From positions 1-45,988 of the forward strand of contig JAFGMV010000091.1 in assembly GCA_016927315.1 (NCBI GenBank): a stretch of DNA of 45,988 bases, given 5' to 3'. The notes beneath the pieces are model-generated. The model saw nothing but the letters and a program-made list of their open reading frames with translations. It was not told where the DNA came from and made no database searches. This document shows positions 17,943-26,687 of the stretch, piece by piece; position 1 is the first letter of the stretch; the number at the start of each line of letters is the position of its first letter. This stretch comes from Anaerolineales bacterium (lineage in GTDB: Bacteria > Chloroflexota > Anaerolineae > Anaerolineales > Villigracilaceae). Both the position numbers and the translations under genes were made by a program.

Positions 17943-18613
17943 TGGATCTAAACTTCCTTCTCTCCGGGATGGTCAGTTTCCTGTTTACAATGATGATCCT
18001 CAGCTACCTGCTTGGGGACAATGTGCTCTTCAGGATTGGGATCTATCTCTTTGTGGGTGCTTCAGCCGGATATGTCACCACCATTTCTATCCAGCAGGTA
18101 ATCCTCCCCCGCCTGATCACCCCGCTTCTCAATGGACAGAACATAGGCATTAATATCATAATCCTGCTGCTTGCGGTTCTCGTGTTGATGAAAATGTCAC
18201 AGCAGCTTTCAGGGTTGGGCACACCAGTTATGGCCGGGCTGGCAGGGATTGGAGCCGCGATTGCAATCGGTGGTGCATTGAGCGGGACTCTGTTTCCCCA
18301 GATCGGAGCGGCCATCCGCCCCTTCGATCTCCAACTACCCGGCAGCAACCTTTTCAGGGGCATGGTAACCCTGGCGGGTACAATCTGCACCCTGGTCTAT
18401 TTTCAATTCGGCGCAAAAAAACTACCGGATGGAAGCACACAACGCAGCCAGATCGTCGAGATACTAGCCCGGATAGGACAATTTTTCATCGCCGTTACCT
18501 TTGGTATGTTATTTGCCGGTGTTTATGCCACTGCACTGGCTGCGCTGAGCGAACGCCTGGATTCAATCCTGGCTTTCCTGATAAACCAGATAATTTTTGG
18601 ACTTTTCTTCTAA
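17942..18613 (+). CDS. uncharacterised multi-span membrane protein
   Basis: A 223-residue integral membrane protein with about six hydrophobic spans at roughly 8-25, 30-52, 70-84, 97-118, 137-153 and 172-197. The central GLAGIGAAIAIGGAL stretch is rich in Gly and Ala, suggesting tight helix packing. I recognise no named family. Its ATG overlaps the stop of the PDWL-repeat gene by one base, and the MutL-type ATPase gene follows after six bases, so it is likely to link these two products in one complex. Confidence 0.75.
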   Translation: MDLNFLLSGMVSFLFTMMILSYLLGDNVLFRIGIYLFVGASAGYVTTISIQQVILPRLITPLLNGQNIGINIIILLLAVLVLMKMSQQLSGLGTPVMAGLAGIGAAIAIGGALSGTLFPQIGAAIRPFDLQLPGSNLFRGMVTLAGTICTLVYFQFGAKKLPDGSTQRSQIVEILARIGQFFIAVTFGMLFAGVYATALAALSERLDSILAFLINQIIFGLFF

Positions 18614-18619
18614 ATCACT

Positions 18620-20368
18620 ATGCCAGCATCATTAGTAGAAGGCGCCTCACTTTTAGCAATTGATGTCGGAACCGCATCCACACGAGCCGTGTTGTTCGAT
18701 ATTGTGGAAGGGTCTTACCGTTTTGTGGCCTCCGGCCAGGCCCCTTCCACTGCCGAGGCCCCATTCCAGGATATTGGCAGCGGTGTAAAGGACGCCATCA
18801 AAAATCTGGAAGAAGTTACCGGGCACACCCTGCTGGATGGCGGGAATGTCATTATCCCGACCCAGCCAGATGGATCGGGAATTGATACCGTTGCCGCGAT
18901 AATTTCTGCAGGTCCGGTGCTGAAAACAGCCGTAGTAGGCCTGCTTTCGGACGTTTCCCTATACAGCGCCCTGCGCCTGGCAAGTACAACCTATACACGG
19001 GTTGTAGAGACCATCGGTCTCAACGATCCGCGTCTGCCAGAAGAAATTATCGATAACCTGATCCGCATAAAACCTGACCTGGTAGTGATCGCCGGAGGAA
19101 CGGATGGCGGAGCGACACGATCTGTTCAAAAATTACTAGAAATTGTCGGGCTGTCATGCTATTTATTGACGAACGATAATCGTCCAGCGATCCTCTTTGC
19201 TGGCAACCAGGAAATGAAAAAAGAAGTCTCCGAATTGCTGGGAAATCTCTCTTCACTCCTGCAATTTGGCCCCAATATCCGCCCATCCCTGGAAAATGAA
19301 GACCTGGGACCGGCCTCCCGCCAACTGGCCCAACTTCAAATTGGCATTCTCAAAAACCAGCTCAGGGGTACCGAAGAATTGGAAGTGTGGGCTGGCGGCC
19401 ACATCCTGCCAAGCGCCTATGCACAGGGACGTATGATTCGATTCTTGAGCCGCGCCTTCGGAGCCGCCAAAGGACTCCTGGGGGTCGACATTGGCGCTTC
19501 CGCAACAACGATTGCGGCCGGTTTCAATGGCGACCTCTCTTTGAATGTTTATCCCCAATTTGGCCTGGGAGAATATTTACCTGAGATATTGAAATACACA
19601 ACCATAGAAGAAATAACCCAATGGCTTCCGATTGAAATCCCGGCCAGGCTGGTGCATGATTCAATCTACGAACGATCCCTCTACCCCACTACCGTCCCAA
19701 CGACAAAAGAAGACCAGGCAGTCACTCAGGCGATTGCCCGTCAGGCACTACGCCTGGCCATTCAGGCAGCCAAACAGTACTTCCCACCCGAAGCAAAAAT
19801 ACTCAGGGAAGATCTGCTGCCCCTGTTTGAACCGATCATTGCCGGCGGTGGAATACTCAGCGATGCACGCCCGGGACAGAGCCTGTTGATGCTTCTGGAT
19901 GCTTTACAGCCGGTTGGCGTCACTACCATTACCCTTGACCAAAACCGGCTCTTACCGATCTTGGGAGTTGCCGGCGAGAAAAATACACTCTTACCTATTC
20001 AGGTACTGGAATCAGGCGCTTTCCTCAACACAGGCACAGTGATTTCTGTCATCAGTTCAACATCATTTGGAACACCGGTCTTGCGGGCAACACTGATCTA
20101 CAATGATGGAAACGAAGTCAACACAGAAATTAAATTCGGGAATCTGGAAATCATGCCGCTGAAACAGGGTCTGACTGCTAAACTGAAATTACAACCACTG
20201 CGCCGGGCAGATGTAGGTCTGGGCCCAGGGCGAGGGGGCATCATCCCTGTCGGCGGAGGCGCTTTGGGTGTGATCATTGACGCCCGCGGTCGCCCGATTC
20301 AGCTCCCAGAGGATCCGGGACGCCGCCGGGAATTGATCAAGAAGTGGACCTGGACGGTAGGAGGCTGA
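18620..20368 (+). CDS. MutL (glutamate mutase L)-type actin-fold ATPase with extra C-terminal domain
   Basis: A 582-residue protein. Residues about 10-455 match the MutL/GlmL family: a phosphate loop in LLAIDVGTASTRAVLFDI at 11-28, the hallmark VVIAGGTDGGATRSV at 155-169, a second phosphate loop LLGVDIGASATT at 286-297 and IIAGGGIL at 406-413. In other bacteria MutL proteins accompany B12-dependent carbon-skeleton or amino mutases. No mutase is encoded here. Residues about 456-582 are an addition rich in beta strand, with a glycine-rich GLGPGRGGIIPVGGGALG segment near 533-550. The ATPase probably drives or regulates the membrane complex encoded around it; that is inference. No clear ribosome site precedes the ATG. 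Confidence 0.82.
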   Translation: MPASLVEGASLLAIDVGTASTRAVLFDIVEGSYRFVASGQAPSTAEAPFQDIGSGVKDAIKNLEEVTGHTLLDGGNVIIPTQPDGSGIDTVAAIISAGPVLKTAVVGLLSDVSLYSALRLASTTYTRVVETIGLNDPRLPEEIIDNLIRIKPDLVVIAGGTDGGATRSVQKLLEIVGLSCYLLTNDNRPAILFAGNQEMKKEVSELLGNLSSLLQFGPNIRPSLENEDLGPASRQLAQLQIGILKNQLRGTEELEVWAGGHILPSAYAQGRMIRFLSRAFGAAKGLLGVDIGASATTIAAGFNGDLSLNVYPQFGLGEYLPEILKYTTIEEITQWLPIEIPARLVHDSIYERSLYPTTVPTTKEDQAVTQAIARQALRLAIQAAKQYFPPEAKILREDLLPLFEPIIAGGGILSDARPGQSLLMLLDALQPVGVTTITLDQNRLLPILGVAGEKNTLLPIQVLESGAFLNTGTVISVISSTSFGTPVLRATLIYNDGNEVNTEIKFGNLEIMPLKQGLTAKLKLQPLRRADVGLGPGRGGIIPVGGGALGVIIDARGRPIQLPEDPGRRRELIKKWTWTVGG

Positions 20369-20369
20369 T

Positions 20370-21425
20370 ATGCGAGCACCTGTTACTCACATGCTGCCCC
20401 TGACTTCTATTGTCAGAGAACGATTACTGCCCATTCCGGGAGAGGTTCACGTGAAATTGAACCAGACTGTTTCCCCCGGTGATGTAATTGCCGAAGCCCA
20501 CTTTGCCCGTGAACATATACTGCTGGAAGTAGCCCGGAAACTGGAAGTGAGCAACCAGGCCGCGGATCGATTGATTCGCTGCAAAGTCGGCGAGCGCCTG
20601 CAAAAAGATGCCCTGGTAGCTGAAAAGAAGGGGCTGATTCCTAAACGCATCACAGCGCCACAGCCAGGTCGGGTGGTTGCGGCAGGCGGCGGGCAAGTAC
20701 TGCTTGAACTAGGTGAAAGCACAATTGAGTTAAAAGCCAGCTTACCCGGAAAGATCACGCAGGTAATTCCTGAAAGGGGCGCCGTGATCCAGGCTACCGG
20801 CGCCCTGATCCAGGGTATTTGGGGAAATGGCCGTATCGATACGGGTTTGATGTTAAGCCTGATTGAAGAGCCTGATGCTGTCATTACCCCAGATAGATTG
20901 GATGTAAGCCTGCGAGGTTCGATCATCCTGGCCGGTCAGTGCTATGATGGGCAGGTGTTACAGGCAGCGGCTGAATTACCGGCACGAGGCCTGATCCTCT
21001 CCAGCTTGCCGCCCAGTTTGCTGCCTCTCGCCATCCAAATGCGGTACCCAATCATCGTTATTGATGGGTTCAGCCGCTTGCCAATGAACCAAACTGCCTA
21101 TAAAATTTTAAGTACAAATACCAAACGTGAAGTGAGCATAAACGCTGAACGAATGGACAGGCGCACTGGAAAACGACCCGAGATCGTTATTCCCCTTCCT
21201 GTTTCCCAGCAGCCGCCTGAACCCCGCAGTATTGATACCCTGGCACCTGGTCAGCAAGTTCGTATGCGACGGGCGCCTCATTCCGGTGTGGTCGGGATAC
21301 TGGAAAACATTCGCCCGGGTTTATCAACATTACCAAGCGGCTTGCGAGTTCCAGCGGCTGAAGTAAAACTGGAGAACAATGAACAAATTCTTGTTCCTCT
21401 GGTAAACTTAGAGATTATAGGATAA
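20370..21425 (+). CDS. barrel-sandwich-type protein of the cluster, with KOW-like C-terminus
   Basis: A 351-residue soluble protein, AGGAGG before its ATG, one base after the ATPase stop. The first 150 residues hold repeated short beta modules of the lipoyl/barrel-sandwich type: LPIPGEVHVKLNQTVSPGDVI near 21-41, ITAPQPGRVVAAGGGQVLLEL near 93-113 and SLPGKITQVIPERGAVIQ near 124-141. These resemble RnfC- or HlyD-like hybrid motifs but lack the lysine of a true lipoyl or biotin site. The middle resembles a small alpha/beta domain. The last 60 residues (GQQVRMRRAPHSGVVGIL) look like a KOW/SH3-type barrel. Probably an adaptor or scaffold of the membrane complex. No signal peptide. Confidence 0.65.
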   Translation: MRAPVTHMLPLTSIVRERLLPIPGEVHVKLNQTVSPGDVIAEAHFAREHILLEVARKLEVSNQAADRLIRCKVGERLQKDALVAEKKGLIPKRITAPQPGRVVAAGGGQVLLELGESTIELKASLPGKITQVIPERGAVIQATGALIQGIWGNGRIDTGLMLSLIEEPDAVITPDRLDVSLRGSIILAGQCYDGQVLQAAAELPARGLILSSLPPSLLPLAIQMRYPIIVIDGFSRLPMNQTAYKILSTNTKREVSINAERMDRRTGKRPEIVIPLPVSQQPPEPRSIDTLAPGQQVRMRRAPHSGVVGILENIRPGLSTLPSGLRVPAAEVKLENNEQILVPLVNLEIIG

Positions 21426-21458
21426 TCGGTTTCCACTTATCTTGTGAGGAGAGTCAAC

Positions 21459-21998
21459 ATGTTCGATGGCAACGATGAAATGAATTATGATGAGGAACCA
21501 CTCCCCGAAGAATCCAGCAACCGGACCTTCATTATGGTCGCCGGAGGGATGGGCGCACTCATGCTGCTAGTCTTGGCTTGTATCGTCATTTACATGTTTG
21601 TAATCAAACCAGGCCAGACAGCAACACAACTAAGCCAGCAGGATCAGCAGGCAACGCTTGATGCCCAAAATCTTCAAATAAATCAAGCGCTAACCGCCAC
21701 CGCCCAGGCTCAACCCCTGGCAAGCGCCACAGTGACGATTACCCCCAGCCAGACCCCTGTTGTTGCCCAACCGACAGACACTCCCATCCCCCCCACTGAT
21801 GACCCGGCAACAGCTACTGTTGCAGCACTCCAAACCCAGGTAGCTCAGTCAACTCAAACAATTGTATTTACAACCACTGCTCTGCCGAATACCGGACTGG
21901 CAGATGATATTGGCATTCCGGGTATCGTGGGAATATTGGTTGTGTTGGTTGCAGTTATTCTCATTACTCGAAGACTGCGAACTTCACCGGCAAATTAA
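21459..21998 (+). CDS. LPXTG-type cell-surface protein with an additional N-terminal membrane segment
   Basis: A 179-residue protein from the ATG at 21459, chosen because GAGGAGA lies just before it; an upstream GTG would have that sequence inside the gene. An acidic N-terminus (residues 1-20) precedes a membrane segment at about 24-49, then a Thr/Pro/Ala-rich linker of about 90 residues. Near the end LPNTG at about 142-146 is followed by a hydrophobic span and RR, the normal sortase or sorting-signal layout. Having a membrane segment at both ends is unusual for a sortase substrate. It closes the cluster just before a terminator. No sortase gene is in the window. Confidence 0.78.
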   Translation: MFDGNDEMNYDEEPLPEESSNRTFIMVAGGMGALMLLVLACIVIYMFVIKPGQTATQLSQQDQQATLDAQNLQINQALTATAQAQPLASATVTITPSQTPVVAQPTDTPIPPTDDPATATVAALQTQVAQSTQTIVFTTTALPNTGLADDIGIPGIVGILVVLVAVILITRRLRTSPAN

Positions 21999-22010
21999 CC
22001 TGGGGCAGTC

Positions 22011-22041
22011 AAAAAACCGTCTCTACTGGAGACGGTTTTTT
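22011..22041 (+). terminator. rho-independent terminator after the nine-gene cluster
   Basis: ACCGTCTC and GAGACGGT form a perfect 8-bp stem around TACTG, extended by A-T pairs and flanked by A6 before and T6 after. It lies 13 bases past the LPXTG gene and would work on either strand. Confidence 0.92.
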
Positions 22042-22287
22042 CTTACCGGCACGCTGCTATCAAGCAAAAAAAGAAACAAGTTCATCTGCTTCTGCCGGGA
22101 CATCCCGTGGTGTTTTCGTTACATGGCCCGGTTACAGGGTCCGGTAATTTTCACTTCCCCTCTGTCAATCTGCAAAGTACACCAATACACGAATATTATG
22201 TACAAAATCCAAAAATAGTATATGATATTCTCGGAGGCTGGTCTTTTCTTTGGGCTCTATCCACTTCTTGCCATGAAAGGATGTTTT

Positions 22288-23238
22288 ATGGGCGAGGTAC
22301 AAGAATTCGCAAAACAGGTAATCGATAATGTAGAAAAAGTAATTATTGGCAAGCGATCTGCCATTGAGTTAATTATGGTGGCGCTTTTCTGTGAAGGTCA
22401 CGTCCTATTGGAAGATGTACCCGGATCAGGCAAGACCATGCTCGCCCGCTCTGTAGCGACCAGCCTGGGAAGTAGTTTCAAACGCATCCAATGCACGCCC
22501 GACCTGCTTCCCAATGACATTACCGGGGTATCGATCTTCAATCAAAAGAGCACCGAATTCGAATTCCGCCAGGGACCCATCTTTGTCAATTTCCTGCTGG
22601 CAGATGAGATCAATCGCGCCACACCGAGAACACAATCTTCTTTGTTGGAAGCAATGCAGGAACAACAGGTTACGGTGGATGGCGTCACACGCAAACTACC
22701 TCGTCCGTTTCTTGTCCTGGCAACCCAAAACCCGATCGAATACGAAGGGACTTTTCCCCTGCCCGAGGCCCAACTGGATCGTTTCTTGATGCGTATCTCT
22801 CTGGGCTACCCAAACCAAAAAGATGAACGTCAAATCCTGATCAACCTGAGGCGAGAGCATCCCATAACAAACCTTGAAAAAGTAGTGGATGGGAATGACT
22901 TGTTGAAATTCCAGGAACAAATATGGGATATCCACGTAGATGAGACCCTGCAGGAATATATTGTCAGGTTGGCATCCAACACCCGGGAACATCCTGATCT
23001 GGCGCTGGGAATAAGCCCGCGCGGCAGCCTGGCCCTTTTTAAAGCCGCCCAGGCATTCGCTGCGATCCGCGGCCGGGAACATGTCCTTCCGGATGACATT
23101 AAATACCTGGTTCCAGTAACGCTTTCACACCGCATCATTGTCAAACCAGAAGCGGAATTGAGGGGGAAAACAGCCCAGGTAGTTCTTGATACGATACTTG
23201 AAGAAACACCCCTGAATCTCAGCGACGTGGAGCGCTAA
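22288..23238 (+). CDS. MoxR-family AAA+ ATPase
   Basis: A 316-residue protein from the ATG at 22288 with AAAGGA six bases upstream; longer readings from 22222 or 22273 lack family similarity. MoxR hallmarks are present: GKRSAIELIMVAL, Walker A DVPGSGKT at 43-50, Walker B FLLADEINRA at about 102-111, sensor ATQNPIEYEGTFPLPEAQLDRF, and a C-terminal LSHRI segment. MoxR ATPases act as chaperones that assemble or activate partner proteins, very often the DUF58 protein encoded next door. It is first in a three-gene unit; a weak -10 (TATGAT at 22221) lies upstream. Confidence 0.95.
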   Translation: MGEVQEFAKQVIDNVEKVIIGKRSAIELIMVALFCEGHVLLEDVPGSGKTMLARSVATSLGSSFKRIQCTPDLLPNDITGVSIFNQKSTEFEFRQGPIFVNFLLADEINRATPRTQSSLLEAMQEQQVTVDGVTRKLPRPFLVLATQNPIEYEGTFPLPEAQLDRFLMRISLGYPNQKDERQILINLRREHPITNLEKVVDGNDLLKFQEQIWDIHVDETLQEYIVRLASNTREHPDLALGISPRGSLALFKAAQAFAAIRGREHVLPDDIKYLVPVTLSHRIIVKPEAELRGKTAQVVLDTILEETPLNLSDVER

Positions 23239-23247
23239 ACAGATCAG

Positions 23248-24435
23248 ATGTCGGGCTTTTATTTGCCGTTCCTGATTATTATCCTGGTTATTGCAGCCCT
23301 GCTGCGTGATGATTTTGCCCTGACTCTGATCTATCTCTTCCTTGGGGCATTCTTGTTGGGTACCTGGTGGAGCAGGAAATCGCTGCACCAAATTGAACAC
23401 ACGCGTGAAATGAACCAACGCGCTTTTTATGGAGAGGCCATACAGGTCAGGCAGCGGTTCAGGAACACAGGCTGGTTACCGGTCGTCTGGATGAGTATCC
23501 GTGACAAACTGCCAGTAGAACTCGGCGTTCCTTCAACCTTTAAATATATTATCAGCCTGGGTTCATATGAAAAAAAGGACTTTCATTACACCCTATACGC
23601 CCGCAAGCGCGGCTATTATACAATTGGACCACTCTCACTATCCACCAGCGACATTCTCGGATTCAACGAGCCAATTGAGGTGCATGGCCAGGAACAAAAC
23701 CTGACAGTTTATCCTAAGATCATCCCTTTCTCTTCTTTGGAAATCCCTTCGCGCTCACCACAGGGAACACTGCGACACACCCAACCAATATTTGAAGACC
23801 CCACCCGGATTTTGGGCAAACGTGAGTACGTTGCCGGAGATTCACTGAGATCGGTCGACTGGAAAGCCACCGCAGTTACAGGAAACCTGCAAGTAAAATT
23901 GTTTGAACCCTCAATTGCCCTGGAAACAATGGCTTTCCTGAATTTGAATTCCGATGATTACCCATCCCGACATCAAATCGACTCGATCGAACTGGCAATT
24001 GTTATTGCTGCTTCCCTGGCCAACTGGGTCATCGGGAAGAAACAAACTTTCGGTATCCGTATTAATGGTACTGATCCATTTACAGCCAATGAAACCAGCC
24101 AGACCATTCCGCCTCGTAAAGGTCAGGCTCACCTCATCCGGATACTCGAAACCCTGGCCAGGATCCAAAAAACCGAAAAAAGCTCCCTGAACAAGTTAAT
24201 CCAGGAACAACGCTATCACCTGGGTTGGGGAACAACCCTGCTGGTGATAACCGGACAGGTTACAGATGAATTGATCGATGAACTCTACCAGGCGCGCCGC
24301 AGCGGACAAAATGTTGTCATGATCCTGGCAGGACCGGTAGCCAATGTAGATGATATTCGCAACCGGGCTGAACATTTCGGGATTTCGACAGTTGCGATCC
24401 AAAATGAACGCGCCATGGATACCTGGCGGCTGTAA
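23248..24435 (+). CDS. DUF58 domain membrane protein
   Basis: A 395-residue protein with two close hydrophobic spans at about residues 5-18 and 23-40, followed by a beta-rich region and the DUF58 core. The core motif GDSLRSVDWKATA is near residue 198, the position where DUF58 proteins carry the conserved D(P)xRxIxWKxxA sequence. The following region resembles a von Willebrand A-like fold. DUF58 proteins are the usual partners of MoxR ATPases and are linked to envelope functions. It starts nine bases after the MoxR stop and belongs to the same operon. Confidence 0.93.
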   Translation: MSGFYLPFLIIILVIAALLRDDFALTLIYLFLGAFLLGTWWSRKSLHQIEHTREMNQRAFYGEAIQVRQRFRNTGWLPVVWMSIRDKLPVELGVPSTFKYIISLGSYEKKDFHYTLYARKRGYYTIGPLSLSTSDILGFNEPIEVHGQEQNLTVYPKIIPFSSLEIPSRSPQGTLRHTQPIFEDPTRILGKREYVAGDSLRSVDWKATAVTGNLQVKLFEPSIALETMAFLNLNSDDYPSRHQIDSIELAIVIAASLANWVIGKKQTFGIRINGTDPFTANETSQTIPPRKGQAHLIRILETLARIQKTEKSSLNKLIQEQRYHLGWGTTLLVITGQVTDELIDELYQARRSGQNVVMILAGPVANVDDIRNRAEHFGISTVAIQNERAMDTWRL

Positions 24436-24447
24436 CAGGGCATTTGC

Positions 24448-26052
24448 ATGATGTCACCACAAAACATTTCAGAAGAAAGCCAGATCAATGAAAAAGTATT
24501 CCGCCTGGTCAGTTACGGCCTGGCGGCTCTGATGATGGTTTGCCTGGCTTTAACGATGGGCAGCCTGGTAATCCGCCTGATACCCACCTGGCAAAGCTGG
24601 GGTATTGCCATTTTGTCGTTTTTTATATCACTTGAGCGCCTTTATACTCATAAACAATTCCGTTATTACCCTTTCTTGAACCTCGAACGATTTCTCAGCT
24701 TTTTAACTCGCTGGACCATAGTTCTGATCCTGGTCAAGCTTGTGGTCGGGTTGTCTCACGGATTGGCATACTTCCTGGAACAAATCCCTCTCTGGCAAAA
24801 AGAATTTTTAGGCGCCTTTATCGATGCCGAACTAGTGATCGGTATGTTCATTGTGGCAGCTTCCTGGATGTTGAGCGGTTCGTTTGCTGCACTGCTTAAT
24901 GAGATGAGCATCAGGCAGCCAATGCTTGAAGCATCACCAGACGGTCAAATAAAACCCATTCGAATACAATTACTGGATTTGATCCTGATTAGCTGTGCTT
25001 TTCTCGTATTCGTTACCTCCTTAACGCGTATAGACCTGCGGGCGATGCTGACAGAAAGCAAATTGATCATCTTGAATTTACCCCCCCTGGCAGGTGGGGG
25101 AACCAGCACGCTATTTTATTTTATGTTCGGACTGACGCTTCTCAGCCAGACTCACTTTGTCAACCTGCACACGCACTGGAGCCTGGAAAATATCCCCGTC
25201 AGTGGAAATCTATCCAGGGATTGGGCAATTTACAGCATTGCTTTTCTCCTGGGTTTGATTCTCATCGTCTCCCTGCTGCCTACCAACTACAGCCTGGGTC
25301 TTTTGGGTGTGCTGGGAGCAATCCTGGATGCAATATTCAAGATTATTTTCTATATCGCACAGGGCATTATGCTGGTGATGGTCATGATCATTGGACTGAC
25401 CCTGCAGCTGCTCACCTCCGGGCAAGCTCAACAAGAATCAATGCCCCAAACGGTTACTCCACCGGTAATTACCAATCCAACCGAATTTGTATTCCCTCCC
25501 TGGTGGCCACTGGTCAAATCGGTTTTCTTTTGGTTTTCTTTTACAGTCCTGGTGATTTTCGCCGTGGCCTGGTATATAAAACAACACCAGGAAATCCTGG
25601 AAGCCCTACGAAAACTCCCCGTATGGCAGGCCGCATTGAAATTTTGGGCCTGGCTTCGAAATACGTCTGCCAGGGTCAGGGACGGGCTTTCCAAGACAGT
25701 CCAGGACAGCCGTAAACGCCTCCGGGCCCAACTGAGCAATGCCCAGTACACTCTGCGCAGCAGGCTGCTGAACTTCAGGGAACTGACTCCTCGCCGGAAA
25801 GTATTTTTTTTCTACCTGGCCCTGATACGACGCAGCGAGGAAACCGGCCTTGAACGCAGGTCATCTCAAACACCCTATGAGTATGCCGCGACGCTCGACA
25901 AGGCCTTTCCGGTGGTCGGTGAGGATATCGATTCCCTGACAGAGGCCTTCATTGATGCCCGCTACAGCCGCCGGGAGATCGGCTCAGAAGACGTAAGCCT
26001 GGTCAAACGTTACTGGAACAAGATCCGGCAGGCGCTACACCGGAAACCCTGA
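24448..26052 (+). CDS. membrane protein with C-terminal DUF4129 domain
   Basis: A 534-residue protein with about eight membrane segments through residue 380 and a cytoplasmic tail of about 150 residues. The tail contains the DUF4129 pattern: LIRRSEETGLERRSSQTPYEYAATL, DIDSLTEAFIDARYS. In many bacteria DUF4129 sits at the end of a TgpA-type transglutaminase membrane protein coded beside MoxR and DUF58 genes. I see no transglutaminase Cys-His-Asp region here, so this is a version without that catalytic domain. The gene follows DUF58 by 12 bases. Role in the envelope is inferred from these partners. Confidence 0.85.
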   Translation: MMSPQNISEESQINEKVFRLVSYGLAALMMVCLALTMGSLVIRLIPTWQSWGIAILSFFISLERLYTHKQFRYYPFLNLERFLSFLTRWTIVLILVKLVVGLSHGLAYFLEQIPLWQKEFLGAFIDAELVIGMFIVAASWMLSGSFAALLNEMSIRQPMLEASPDGQIKPIRIQLLDLILISCAFLVFVTSLTRIDLRAMLTESKLIILNLPPLAGGGTSTLFYFMFGLTLLSQTHFVNLHTHWSLENIPVSGNLSRDWAIYSIAFLLGLILIVSLLPTNYSLGLLGVLGAILDAIFKIIFYIAQGIMLVMVMIIGLTLQLLTSGQAQQESMPQTVTPPVITNPTEFVFPPWWPLVKSVFFWFSFTVLVIFAVAWYIKQHQEILEALRKLPVWQAALKFWAWLRNTSARVRDGLSKTVQDSRKRLRAQLSNAQYTLRSRLLNFRELTPRRKVFFFYLALIRRSEETGLERRSSQTPYEYAATLDKAFPVVGEDIDSLTEAFIDARYSRREIGSEDVSLVKRYWNKIRQALHRKP

Positions 26053-26150
26053 CCGGCGTCCGAACCACATCTCCCCATCATCAGATCAAAGTATCTCGCT
26101 ACACCCCGCAGTACAAGCGTTTTCGATAGTGATCAGGTCTGCCGGTAAAT

Positions 26151-26687
26151 TCAATGCAGCTCCCGGCGCATGCAAACCCGTTCGGTAATGTCCAACCCAT
26201 CCGCAGCCTCATGTGCCAGCACAGCCCGCAGCCCGGGCGTCAGGTCACCTTCAGACAGGATGCAAAAACCACGCCTGGAATAAAACGGAGCATTCCAGGG
26301 AACGCTGCGAAATGTGGAAAGGGTAAGCGCCGGATACCCCTGCGCATGTGCCCACCTACTAACCATCTCGATCAGTTTCGAACCCAATCCCTTCCCGGTG
26401 TACTCGGCCCTGACACTGATCTCTTCAATGTGGACCAAATCATCAATGATCTCGACCGCCAGGAAGCCCACCGGCACATCACCCGTATCTGTTATCACCC
26501 ACAGATGATCCCTGGACTGCATCGCACTCAGGCGGGACAGCTCCAGGGGATCCGATTCGGCGACATCGTCATATCCAACCGTACGATACAGTTGAGCTGA
26601 TCCGCGTTCGACCTCATTCAGGTGTTCCACTTCATCTGGGCGGGCAAGACGTATCGGGAATTTGTCTACTTCCACTTGTGTTCTCAT
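26151..26687 (-). CDS. GNAT family N-acetyltransferase
   Basis: A 178-residue single-domain GNAT protein. The acetyl-CoA-binding motif A is clear: VHIEEISVRAEYTGKGLGSKLIEMVSRWA at about residues 88-116, with the GKGLG loop. FYSRRGFCIL near residue 130 is the typical motif B end (YxxxGF). GGAGAG precedes the ATG. It stands alone, convergent with the DUF4129 gene. The substrate (small molecule, antibiotic or protein N-terminus) cannot be told. Confidence 0.88.
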   Translation of the reverse strand: MRTQVEVDKFPIRLARPDEVEHLNEVERGSAQLYRTVGYDDVAESDPLELSRLSAMQSRDHLWVITDTGDVPVGFLAVEIIDDLVHIEEISVRAEYTGKGLGSKLIEMVSRWAHAQGYPALTLSTFRSVPWNAPFYSRRGFCILSEGDLTPGLRAVLAHEAADGLDITERVCMRRELH

